Assembly: GCA_902806565.1 (NCBI GenBank) | Contig: CADCXA010000025.1 | Coordinates: 3,100,001 to 3,164,000, forward strand | Length of the DNA: 64,000 nt | Source: Hypoxylon rubiginosum | Lineage: Eukaryota; Ascomycota; Sordariomycetes; Xylariales; Hypoxylaceae | Direction of reading: 5' to 3' | In this document: piece by piece, positions 37,103 through 48,278 of the stretch | Layout of the letters: each line of letters begins with the position of its first letter | Position numbering within the stretch: the stretch's first letter is position 1 | Position numbers and translations under genes: made by a program | The notes under the pieces: generated by a model | Seen by the model: the letters and a program-made list of their open reading frames with translations, nothing else | The model's database searches: none | What the model was told of the DNA's origin: nothing

Positions 37103-38412
37103 GCAGGCTCGGGTAGGAGTCTACGGGTGATCGGCGATGACATAGCGGATGGATGGATGGATGGATGGCATGGCACGGCGTAGCATATTGTTGGAAATTT
37201 GAAACTTTCGAGTGAGCCGAAAGTTGGACTACCTCTCCTCTATTGGCATTTACCGCAGCTCTGCTTTCCTATTATTTCCTTTATCATATTTATTCCCTCC
37301 TCCCTTATCTTCTGGACCCATCCCTTCTCTCGTAAAACTACACCAAATATAACAAGTCATCCCTTGTATGGGGCAAGGGATATCGTCCATGCAGGGAGAC
37401 TGGGAGGTAACTGTCATTTGTAACGTCTGTTTGGCTTGTTTTTATCGAGTCGATAGCCCCTTTTTGCTCACTTTTCTGTATAATGCACGGAATATACCTT
37501 AAGAAGGTACGTACCTACCTGAGTTACCTACAGCCCTAGTATCAGGATCCATGTGATAATGCCTCTCGGTATAGTTCAACGATAGCTGCATAGCAAAGTG
37601 AAGGGATGCTCCAAGGTAGTCATATCAAATTCTATCATGTAGACTACAATTTCCGCCGTAATATAAATTTGACCTTATTTACGTCTATGTCAACTCAACT
37701 TGTTAGAGTTTCTGGTCAACCTAACCGCAAAGGTTCCTTTGTACTCTTGTCCTAACCCCTATCTGGCCTAAAATGGCGCACCCCCTATCCTGAGGGCCAA
37801 ATTTATGACAGCTTGCAGTGCATGATTACAATTAAGATTCGTAACCTAGGTACCTAATTTACACGAACGTTTATCACTACCTAAATAAGATAGCAAGTAA
37901 TTGTATATATGGTACTTCAAAGGAATGAGAAAGTAAAATGAAAGAAGGAAACTATAAAACTGACGAGAAGGAAAATGAAATAATAGTGTACAGATAAGCA
38001 AGTTACCTACCTAATTAAGTTCCCTCCGCCTATGATGTTTTGTCTATCCTGGGGACTCCGTCTTTTTGGCTTGTTGTTACAAAGTAGTACATCGTTTTGA
38101 TATAGACAAGAAGAACGTCTCGGCCCAAGCCGAGAAAAAACGAGATCCCTTTCCGCCCGGCGGAATATTCTATGAACCTGGTGAAATAACTTTTTCAGTG
38201 ATGGTAACCGGACCACCCGATATCAATCCTATAAGTCGTCTATCGTCCAGAGTAGGTTGATGGATACGCATTATAGCGTAGTGTCTGTATGACTACTGTT
38301 ATTAGAAAATGACATGCAAATGATGAGAGATATGTCGCCAGACTACCAGCACGTACAAAGCACGTACCTATAAACCAGTAAGGTATATCTTACCTCCCAT
38401 CTTCCCGCTTTT
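37103..38412. other. Convergent spacer, nothing recognised
   Basis: This 1.3-kb tail-to-tail spacer between the P450 and deaminase-fold genes is rather AT-rich toward its centre and has a GGAT repeat at 37147-37168. No gene was seen. Confidence 0.6.
37147..37168. repeat. GGAT tetranucleotide repeat
   Basis: Five tandem GGAT units lie just after the P450 stop codon. Confidence 0.9.
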
Positions 38413-39132
38413 TTACCTCCCAACCCAATACGTCGGGAGCACCCCCTGCCTGGCGATGGCCTCGGCGATCTGCGCATCCGTCATGCTCTCCTGCCCGTTG
38501 ATCGCGTACCACGGCGAGTCGTGCAGGATGTAGTACGCCTGGCCGACCGGCACGTCGGCCCGGGACCCGACCACGACGCCGGGCTCCCCCGTCCGCACCT
38601 GCGCCATCTGCGCCCACAGCGCCGCCCGCTGTGCGCCGTCGAGCCCGCGCGCCACGTAGAAGACGGGCGTGCACGAGCGGTCGGACCTCGCCGTGAATTT
38701 GGCCCGGAACGCCGGCGTGCCGCCGCTGCCGCCATCCTGGGACGGCGGAGGCCGTAGCTGCTTACCGCCTAGCGTGAAGTAGCCCGCGCAGCTCGAGCAC
38801 GGCTCCCCCCGCCGCAGGAGCATGGCGTCGACGATCGGGTACGATCCCGGCGAGTCGAAGGCCTGGAAGTACGACAGCAGCATGTTCTCCTCGGCGTGCG
38901 GGTGGTGGCCCCCCTCGGCGGTCCCGGCCGCCGCCGTCCAGAGGTCCGCCTCGCCGTCCGCGAACAGGAGGGACGCCGACAGGTCCACCCGGTCGGCCGT
39001 GCGCAGGCCGCCGCGGACGAACTGGTACAGGGCGCCCACGAGGCCGAGCTGCGCGTAGTTGAGGCGGACGTTGTTGCCGCTGGCGTTCTTCACGCGGAAG
39101 CTGGGGAGCTCGACGAAGATGAATTGCGGCAT
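38413..39132 (-). CDS. Deaminase-fold protein (HAE / PCxxC), toxin-deaminase-like family
   Basis: Single exon, 239 residues from MPQFIFVELP. The frame is open 37 codons further upstream, but that extension is AT-rich and not protein-like, while the coding part is very GC-rich. Two motifs define a zinc-dependent cytidine/adenosine deaminase fold: HAEEN (His79, Glu81) and PCSSC (Cys112, Cys115). His and the two Cys would bind zinc and Glu81 would shuttle the proton. The spacing of about 30 residues fits the fold. A strand-like start precedes them (NVRLNYAQLGLVGALYQFV), and a C-terminal half with FYVARGLDG and YYILHDSPWYAING follows. This arrangement resembles the groups of deaminases linked to bacterial polymorphic toxins and their eukaryotic relatives, rather than the housekeeping cytidine or tRNA enzymes. 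Substrate and cell location are unknown; no signal peptide is evident. Its GC-rich composition contrasts with both flanks. Confidence 0.8.
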   Translation of the reverse strand: MPQFIFVELPSFRVKNASGNNVRLNYAQLGLVGALYQFVRGGLRTADRVDLSASLLFADGEADLWTAAAGTAEGGHHPHAEENMLLSYFQAFDSPGSYPIVDAMLLRRGEPCSSCAGYFTLGGKQLRPPPSQDGGSGGTPAFRAKFTARSDRSCTPVFYVARGLDGAQRAALWAQMAQVRTGEPGVVVGSRADVPVGQAYYILHDSPWYAINGQESMTDAQIAEAIARQGVLPTYWVGR

Positions 39133-40035
39133 CGTTCTGTGTTGCCGATGGCTAGGTTTATAGTCGTGTAGATATTGCTGGTAGCTTGAGTATGCCGTGT
39201 AAGATAACACAATGTGGTATATCTCGAAGTGGATTTGTCCCAAGTGATATAGACTGCGGTGATGAGCACGTCTCGATAGTCGTTGTCCTGGATGTTTGTG
39301 TCGTTAGTGACATCTATTAGGTCGGGTTTGATGATATTAAATACACGCTCTATACTCCATGATGAAGATATGTTCCCCGGTAGTAGGCGATTTGGTCGGC
39401 CGCGATGAGAACAATTGTCCTATTGTGATGTTTCTTACAGCATAATTCACGCCTCGATGTGAATAGAGCACGATGCATCGAATGTATATGCTGACTGGCA
39501 TGAATCACACCTCGTGTGTGCGTACTAATCCTACGGACGACGGTGAGGTTGCTACTTAACTTCACGAGATGGAACATCCGGAGAAGGGCCAGCCAAAGGG
39601 AACCAATACCTAGACCATAGGCTATCACGAGATAGTTCTATGTTAGGGTACCTTGGTAGTCATTCGGGAAAGCCCCCCTTTAGATCTTGGACCCTCCCTC
39701 CCGCGTACGATCTCAAACGTGTCTATACGAAAGTTCATTTTTGCATATTCGGCCATAGTTTCAGCTACCCGTTAGTCGATCTACATGGGTAAGCTTACCT
39801 ACGTACCTAGATTAGTGTCGTGACGTGAGGATGATACCGTAGTCTTCGGGTACCACGCGATAGGGCTGACCTGTCCCGGGAATTTGGTTATTGGATATCG
39901 GACCGTGGACATGATTACGTTTCTGGCAACATCTACATCAGTCGATCTATATCGAGAAGCTGTCCTATGTCTTTCTTTTCAACTCAACTCAATGGATTGG
40001 AAGTTCCATCATCCTAGAATATCTACCTACCCACC

Positions 40036-40045
40036 TACCTAGGTA
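40036..40045. repeat. TACCTAGGTA palindrome, exact copy
   Basis: Sits inside a longer imperfect inverted repeat, CTACCTAGGTAGGTAG. Confidence 0.85.
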
Positions 40046-41300
40046 GGTAGAGATACCCTATGGGAAATCCCTTGTCTATCCGTATAGTATAGTTCCAATG
40101 TGATTACTTCAGTACTACGTAGCATTGGAGAGGTATCCTAACACGAGGTTACAGAATGGATACGTGACTATCCGTGGAGTCCGGATGAGGTTTGGCTTTG
40201 CTTTGGAAGTAATATCTCGAGACTCTGGTCATTTTATTAACAGCTACGCCGTATCATATCTGACTTATCGACGACGATATCTCCATTTTGAGGTGCCACT
40301 ATGGAGCACGTAACTTTGGTAGGAAACTCGGTTACGCAGAGGACTAGGTATCTTTGATCTCGTGTCTAAATTTGGGCGAACCATTGTTGGTGAATGGACC
40401 TTCTTGGCATTCACTCCGTCCAGTCGTTAGACGCCGGATTGGCGGCTAGCTTTAGACGGCGGTCGCGCGGGTATGTGGCGTGTAGTGCGCGGGTGAAGTT
40501 TTGGAGATCAGGGGACGGGGTCTAGGACGGGACGATATAACCCATGAACCCCATCTATAGTCGTGTTCCTAGATTAGCACTAAGCTGGACCGGGAAATGT
40601 GGCCTATTCCCCGTACAGTAAGGCTCACATTACCCGTACCTGGCGTTTGTGGATACGAACCCTAGCATACCTGAATCGTACATATCGTCTAAGAACTTAT
40701 TCTATATGACTTTGAGCCCCAACGGCCTCCACTCGTTCCCCATGGATTCTCAGATTATCCTTATGTTGACGTCAAGTTGTCTCTATTTTTGCAATCGCTC
40801 GACATATCCGATGGCTAACCAATGTGGACGAAAAATAGGTAAGTGGAAAGGTTGGGGAACCGAGAAACTCGTGTGAATGAGGCCTCACGTTTTTAGGTCA
40901 TGGACCAATAGGAGAAACGTACCTAGGGATCTACCAGGTGTCGCTTGTGATCTTCGTATTTATTAGCTAGTCTCAGCACCAGCCCCAGTCTCAGCCTCAT
41001 ATATGCATTATTAGGTAAGTTATATAGATGGCGTCTTCTCCTTCTGATTGGCCAATCACCGAACTCCACCTAGATCCCCGTATTCGATTTATGAGTTTTG
41101 ATTGGTTATAGCATACCGGGGTAACGGACACGAATAGCTTCGTTTATTTTCCTCTCTTCCCCTTTCGTCCTCTTTTTGCCTTAAGCTTTTCATTTTCTCT
41201 ATTCGACTCCGAACTAACCTTCTTTGCACCGAGCTTCGCAGTCGCTGAGAATCATAGCAATATCATGTGATTGTGCATATCGGCTCATGTCATATTTACC

Positions 41301-41310
41301 TACCTAGGTA
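41301..41310. repeat. TACCTAGGTA palindrome, exact copy
   Basis: Exact copy preceded by TTACC in an AT-rich spacer. Confidence 0.85.
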
Positions 41311-42260
41311 CATAAGGCCTCCGATGGCATATATTCCCTACAATTAACATGACTCGTGAGTCGTGAACACCCTACGACGTCGCAATAGCCTCACTAACGG
41401 ATATCGCAAGTGTGTCCTTTTGCGTCGAAAAGCTCACTATCAGCTTATACCATCACTTCGTTCAAGAATGCCAAATTAAGCCACAATTCAACTTGAACCC
41501 CAATATGGCCACATCGCGTGATGTCACCTGTCCGTAACGCGCTTAGCACGAATTGGCATCGCGTGTATTATAAACATCCATGAGTCCCATTGGTGGTACC
41601 TAGATCCGGTCCCCTTTGAAATATCTACTCCCGGACATGTTGGAAATAACTGATATAATTAGGTAATAAGCAGAAGACGATATGGCGCTCTGGTAGCGTC
41701 ATCGTATTCTCATCAGCTAGCGGCCTCCTTTTTCTCTTTTAGGGGGTTTGGCGTCAAACTATACGGACGGTATAATAGCTCGCTTTAACGCTCCTGATGC
41801 TAATAATCTAACAATCTCAAGGACGATAACTTCGTATAACAAGGATGCATCTGATTTTGGATACGTGAACGTACTGACGAATTTAACGCCTTTTACAGGC
41901 ATCTTACTCTGCGCATCTGGAAGAGAGGTACGGACATTTAACTTATCTTTACCTGGTATCTTATTGATTGCCTGAGCAGTATATACGTCCAGAATTGTCA
42001 CTTGTCATTGACCCCTTTCTCGAATCCGTGATAGGTAAACCCTGCGTATCTTCTAAGAGCAAAGATGATTTATCTATATGTACCAGGAGGTACGTAGTCT
42101 AATCAGCGATGAAAGCCATAGAAACTAAGCAATTAGTCCCCGCAGGTCTCTCAAATACACCTGAAATGAAAGCTCATGTCGTCTAAGACGCTGCCAAAAA
42201 GATCACACGATGTAGGACACTTTTACTGATATCCCCCTAACTGCCTAGCTGCTCCCGAGC

Positions 42261-43645
42261 TCATACCGTTGGCCCTGCGCGCGGACTCACCTTACCGTCT
42301 GGCGAGTACTCGACGGTGTACTGCACTGTCTTATGGATCTGAAACCCCTTTTCGTCTTGTAGCATATACTCCTCAGAGCTGGAGTCCCGTTTGCGAATAT
42401 TTGGCTGACTTGTACTGTCCTGCGCCGCTGAACCATTGTTGATGCGCGTCCATCTGCCATCGTCCGGGCTCGAGAAATTTCCACCATTGTCATTCGCACG
42501 AGACCTTGGCAAATTACTGCTACCTGTATACGTCGCGCGCTTGTCAGAACGATCACGAGAACCCGAGTAGTAGGACGGCATTAGCCTCGGGAACCACTTG
42601 ACTATCAGCGGTCGGATCTGCGGAAGACAGGCGCACACGATAGCCACATTCATCTCGATAATGGTCCACATGGTGGATGAGATGTCATAGGTCTGATCGG
42701 GCGTTGTGGCTTGGATGTCGATGGTTGTGACCCTCAAACAAGACGTAATCACCACACTATCGTTATCGTTATCGTTAGCGACATGAGACATACGTGCGAG
42801 AATTCCTAGCTAATGGAGCAACGTACAAGACGCCGAGGGCGAACACCATGATAAGGGCGGCCTTTTGGACCCTGGGAACCTGCAAGGCGTAGACTAGGGG
42901 CATCGGAAGAATAAGAATGATGACGTCCGTCGCGATGGAGAAGCCGGCGTTGGCATACCAGAACTGTCCGTTATCTATGCAGGTGCCTTTGAGGGACTTG
43001 TCGAAAGCCTTGGTGATCGGGATGCACTGGAATATCGTCGCCGTGACTGACGCGAGACAGTACATAACAACCGTCGTTAACATGAAACGACATGCCCACC
43101 GCAGCCACCTGGTGTTGCTGAATATTCGGAGATAGAGCAGCAGGATAGACGCCTTCGTCAAGTTGATGCATGTCTTGTAGGTTACTTGGCATAGGTAGAA
43201 GTACTGCAACGAGGAGAACCCCTGGTTAGTAAGACTGGTCTGCCAATGTTGAGGAGGCGAATGCGGAATCAGCTGCTGGGGGCGAACCTTGAAAGCCTGA
43301 TACTTGTCAGATGGCGACAGGGTGGTGACATGCCTGCCGTAGCCGTAGTGGCAAGCAGCAAGCATAATTCCGCCTGATGCTAGCGCGAACCCCTTGTGGC
43401 GGAAGAGTCAGTACTATCAAAGCTGTCTGAAGATATTTGGTGCGTTCGCTTACTAGTGACACCAGAATTGTGTAGTCGTCCGCACCTAGTCTTCCACCGT
43501 TGCCCATCCGCGACCAGACCCTTGTGCCGACAACTAAGGGGCAGATAGCCAGGAAGACGATGACGGGGATGTAAATGATGGAGGCATTGCTCTCGTGGTA
43601 CAGATGATCGTCGGGCGGTGTAGTCAGTCGTGATGCGTTCGACAT
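42261..43645 (-). CDS. Fungal rhodopsin-domain (PTH11/SAT-like) seven-helix membrane protein
   Basis: Model: exons 43645-43454, 43392-43288, 43203-42827 and 42756-42261, 389 residues. The joins give the family blocks LVSLGFALASGGIMLAACHYGYG, split here as LVSL plus GFALASGG, then DKYQAFKYFYLCQ and ALGVFVVITSCLRVTTI. Proteins of this fungal family are seven-helix membrane proteins; a few, such as Pth11, act in surface sensing, but most have no known ligand. Helix 1 begins near IIYIPVIVFLAICPLVVG, followed by the typical GxDDYTI block and the CINLTKASILLLYLRIF segment. The hydrophilic tail of about 110 residues is rich in Ser, Arg and Asp. Intron 2 (84 nt, 43287-43204) is in frame and stop-free, so its removal rests on the consensus TTACTAAC branch point and the family alignment. 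Retention would insert 28 residues. Confidence 0.88.
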
Positions 43646-46559
43646 GATTGCGAACCGAGCGAGCACTGAGTGGTCGTCGTACTCTCTTACAGATTGGGTG
43701 ACATAACAGATGGGGACTTGGGCATCGGGCTCGTAGAAGAAGCGGTCTGGATTTTAAGGCGATAGTTCTGGGACTTTTAAACGGATTAGGAACTGTGCTG
43801 GTAGGAGGCCGAGCCGAAGTTGACAGAAGTTGAGAAGACGATGCACAGGCATGAACCGAAAGCCCGCCCGAAATGAATATGTGAACAGCCACGTCTATTC
43901 GCAAGTATTCCCAAGACGTCACAAGATGGTGGGCGAGAAGTAAGAGAATTCCTCGTTACTTTATTTTCCGTACATGTCGCATTTGTCCTAAGGGCTAGGA
44001 TGTACGAAGGGTGAGACTTCCCCAGACTTTTTCTCAGACTTGTCCTGGACCTCCCTGAGACTTCCCTACGCTAGAGACTTCCCTGGACAGTCGACAAAGT
44101 TGGGAAACCGATATGAGTACACCACTAATATCAAATACGGAAGGCGGTTCTCTACGGTTGGAAGGTCAGAAGCAATTGGGTTCAATTGTGGTAAGAGTAG
44201 ACTGAGTTTTGAATTGGTGGAAGAGCACCCGATGGGTTAGATTTTCGTCCCTGTGATACTCGGCTCCTTCTCTATAAGAGACATGATGCACTTATGCACC
44301 CACCTGCTCAAACATATGCAGGTACCTATATCTTCATCTGACATATATACATATGTATGTAACTTCCGTGCATGTACATATATGCGGCGTAGGTGAACTC
44401 TGGGGATATAGGTACGAATGTAAACCACATAGGCACGAGTTAGATTATATCTCAAGGTACGTATAAGGTATGCCTCGACATCACATTTATTTCACATATT
44501 CGTCTAAGTCCTAGGTACATCCAAGAAGAATGGGAGATCCAAGATACCTGTAGTTGTTACTACTATTGAAGTACCTTTTCTCTCTGTTTTCCAAGTCAAC
44601 ATTTACGCCTACTTCCGTAACACCACCAAGAACCACAATCAGAAAAAGACCCGTGCTGTATTGAATTATCTCCCTGTCCATATACCTAGATCCTCGGCTG
44701 AGACAAGCAGCGGGATGTGGAACATGGCACAGGTAATTTCATCTGTGAAACGAGAGGACGTTGATATGGGTAACTTTGAGAGTTACCATGACTATATCCC
44801 GCCTAGGAGTTAGTTACGGGATATATGTGGCTGGTGATCGAAGCAAACCCAATTTGTCATTCTTCCCAGCCTAGTTGTGATTATTCCTCATTCTTTTCTC
44901 GCAAGGTATACTTTATAGCCTTAGCTTTGATAGTCTCCCTTTTCTCTACACGTCATATGGTTCTCTATCGGAAATTCGTGCATAAAGGCTTAAGCCACTG
45001 CCATTGGTAGATTCATTGGTAGATTATGTGGCGGATTGTGGAGGGCGGCTATTGGTAAGACAAGCCTGGAGAAGTGAGACAGGCGCTCGCAAGCGCATAC
45101 GGCCCTCGGCAATGGTGTCACATATCAGAGCTAGGTCGGCTCATGTCTCCGTTAGCCTTGGGGGCTGAGATCTTGCCTTCTCCACTACACCTCTATTACG
45201 CCTCCTGTAAATCAAGACCTGGTTCGTCGACGCGAAATCGTCATAAGGTAGCAGATAGTATCCAAGGAAGATTTACCTATATAGGTGCCTAGTAGGTATC
45301 TAGGTAGGTATAGGTAGCATTTTTAACCCCACGTGCGAGTTGGGCATTCAGTACTGTTTGATTGTAGGTAACGCTATCATGGGAGGGGACGGAAGTGAGA
45401 GCGAGTTCACCATTAGTAGGAGGCACGTATCGCGGGGAAGCTTGGGAATATCACGGCCATGAAAAAGCAAAAGAGGAAATAGTATACGGATAGAGCACAT
45501 CCTAGCCTCCCTCATCAAGCGAGGTTCATCCCAATGATCGATCTGCTATTGCGGACTAGTACCAGCGCCACTCTACACATTAGGCTCATTCCCCGGAGGT
45601 GGCTCGGGCGATCGGCATCCCCTAGCAACACATGTAAACTCCTATCGACAGTCGGGGCTAGGTATTACGCGAGGTTTACTACTTACCTTGCACTACCTCA
45701 CGTTGTGCCATCTCGCCTAGGACACCACAAGGTTCTTCAAATCTCATGCACGTCACTCCCATCATAACGATATACCCAGCTGATAGGTACCTTTGGTAGG
45801 GAGCTAAGATGATGCACGTGTATATTGCATATAAGTAACTCTTGTAGAAAATCCCCTACTGTTCCACCCGTAGAAGCCTTAACGCTTACTTACAGCATAT
45901 CCCAGAGTGCTGGGTAAGCAAGATAAGGTTGCCCCGACCTCCATTTGAGGCTGAACTACAGCTAGATTAGGTACCTAGGTAGCTATAGCTCGGCGACCTG
46001 CTTCGACGGCGATATAAGACTCGGAGCGCATTCTCAGGAGGTGGCTATGGAAGCAGCACTATACCTGATTAACTGCCGAGAATAGGGCGTTTTTGTGTGT
46101 CCCGACAATGTCTAGGAACGTGTGGCCACCATTCGACGAAATGTCTCGCGATCTGGCGGCTAGAAAGGGGCCGGGCGTGACTGTACCTACATAACTTGCG
46201 GTGGATGCGTAATTATGCTCTAGTCGAGAAGCACAGATAATGTCGAAAAGGAAAAGAGTACCAGCCGCTAGCCTCGCCATCGCGAAACGGGACGAATATG
46301 ACAGGCTTACCTCCAGGCACACATCGGAACGCGCCTGGGAACATGTCGCTACTTCATCAGCTGAAATCATTCTTGCCTAACTTCCAGATCCGCTGCTGAT
46401 GATCGTCTATCCGATCTTCGCCCGTGTCACTTCTGTCTTCCTTTCCCCCTTCCTCCCCTGTCCCGCCGTGCCGATCTAAGACGACGGAAGACTTCCCTCT
46501 TCGGTTCCTTCAGTTCCAATTCTTTATCGACTTGTAGTTAATCTCCTCAATCTTTGACT
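43646..46559. other. Divergent 2.9-kb spacer, no gene recognised
   Basis: It lies between the rhodopsin-domain gene and the Dal5-like transporter gene and must hold both promoters. It carries one exact TACCTAGGTA (45972) and a near copy at 45300-45310. A 103-codon minus-strand frame at 46059-46370 has no recognised motif. Its in-frame ATG at 46278 (MARLAAGTLFLFD) could mimic a signal peptide, but conservation cannot be judged from sequence alone. Confidence 0.5.
45972..45981. repeat. TACCTAGGTA palindrome, exact copy
   Basis: Exact copy about 590 bp upstream of the Dal5-like transporter start. Confidence 0.85.
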
Positions 46560-48278
46560 ATGCTGTCATCCGCATCCGAAGCAGCGTTTGATTGCGAAGC
46601 CAAAATTGCTCTTACCACCACCATGGCCATGGAGAAGGAGATACCCTCATCCGCTGGGGAAGCTGAGTTAGGCGGTACTCCCCCTGGTATGATCGACGCC
46701 AATGCGGAACGGCGTCTGCTCAGAAAGATCGATCTTCACGTCTACCCTATTTTGTTCCTCATATACATCATGTCCTTTCTCGATCGAATCAACATTAGCA
46801 ATGCCCGCATTCAGGGCATGGCGAAGGACTTGGACCTCTATGGTGACAGATTCAACGTTGCCCTCTTCGTGTGTGAAAACTGTGTCCAATTCTTCACTTT
46901 AGAGGCTAACACGCATCCTATAGGTCTTCTTCGTCCCCTTCATCTTGCTTGAGGTGCCTAGCAACATGGTCTTTAAGAAGTTCAAGCCCGCGCACTACCT
47001 CTCGTTCCTTATGCTGAGCTGGGCCATCATCAACATGTGTATGGGCTTCGTCACGACGTACGAAGGTCTTGTCGTGCTGCGCTTCTTTCTCGGTACGTTC
47101 GAGGCGGGCGTTATGCCCGCGGTCGTCTACCTGACTTCTACGTACTACAAGCGCCACGAATTTCAGACACGCATGAGTTTCTTCTTCTGCTCCACCGTGA
47201 TCGGCGGTGCCTTTGGAGGTGTAAGTCCCTACCCGACGAATACATAATCGGCTACCGCCCCTTTCTATGACATCCCTGTCTGTTCCACCATTGAACGTAC
47301 ATGAAGAAAACAGGTACCTAGGGTACAAAATAATATCGGAGCTAACAATAAGATTAGCTACTCGCGTACGCCATCGCCGGCCTTGACGGTCGTAATGGCC
47401 TTGCAGGCTGGCGCTGGATCTTCATCATCGAAGGGCTCATGACAGCCGCCGTGGCTATCGTGTCGGTGTTCTTCATCGTCGACTGGCCGGAGCGGTGTCA
47501 ATTTCTTACCCCCGAAGAGAAACAGCAGCTAGAGCTCCGGCTGGCAGACGACGGTGCCGGCTCATTAACCCGCATGGACACGCTGAACTCGTACGCGTAC
47601 CGGCGCATCCTGTCAGATTGGAAGATATGGCTTGGTGGCCTCGTCTATATGGGAATCGGGATTACAGGCTACGCGACCACCTTTTTTATGCCCACCATAC
47701 TGTTCGAGTTTGGCTGGACGGCCCGGCAAGCCCAAGTTCACACCATCCCCGTATATGCCGTGTCCGCGGTGGGCATGTTGTCCGTGGCGTACCTTTCGGA
47801 TCGGTTCAAGCACCGCTACGGATTCATTATCTTGGGTTGTATTATATCGACGGTAGGCTACGGCATGCTGCTGCGCCAGGATAATTTATCAAACGAGGCT
47901 AAATACGCTGCGGTGTTTTTAGTGTCGCTGGGCGGCTTCATTGGGACACCTATCGCGCTCGCATGGCTTGCCAACAATGTCGCGGGCCATTGGAAGCGGG
48001 CTTTCTCGTCCGCCATCCAGGTCGCCCTTGGGAACATCTCGGGCATCGCGGCCGCTGTCATCTACCGCCAGGAAGAGTCTCCGCGCTACCTGACAGGGTA
48101 CGGCACCTCCGTCGCCTTGATGTGGTTCGGCGGCGTCATGGCAACGTTGCTTTTCGCCGGAATGATGGTAGAGAATAGGTTGCGGGACGCGGGGAAGAGA
48201 GACGAGCGGTTGAACCGGCCTAAGGAAGAGGTTGATAACATGGGCGACTACCATCCTTCGTTTCGGTTCACCTTGTAA
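46560..48278 (+). CDS. MFS transporter, anion:cation symporter (Dal5/allantoate permease-like)
   Basis: Model: exons 46560-46868, 46924-47220 and 47358-48278, 508 residues, all introns in phase 0. The first join gives FNVALFVFFVPFILLEVPSN, the second AFGGLLAYAIAGLDG, both typical of this fungal family. Members carry vitamins, allantoate or other organic anions across the plasma membrane. Seen features are LDRINISNARIQGM after helix 1, GWRWIFIIEG before helix 6, about 12 hydrophobic segments, and the family C-terminal signature GDYHPSFRFTL. The first ATG (46560) has a weak context. An ATG 63 nt downstream at 46623, in CCACCATGGCC, has an excellent one and may be the real start, giving 487 residues. 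Substrate is not predictable from sequence. Confidence 0.93.

Larger units (their letters stand above)
39133..42260. other. 3.1-kb spacer, no gene recognised
   Basis: It contains two exact TACCTAGGTA palindromes (40036 and 41301). A stretch at 41755-42001 is open on both strands and has no recognised family. The minus-strand frame (80 codons) looks slightly protein-like and could be a worn fragment. The rest is AT-rich spacer. Confidence 0.5.

Noticed and set aside
38521..39171. Several plus-strand frames opposite the deaminase gene
   Set aside because: These are shadows caused by the very high GC content of the true minus-strand gene.
41826..41838. ATAACTTCGTATA, identical to one 13-bp arm of loxP
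   Set aside because: The second arm and spacer are missing. Only part of the sequence reappears nearby, so it is a chance match and not a recombinase site or vector residue.
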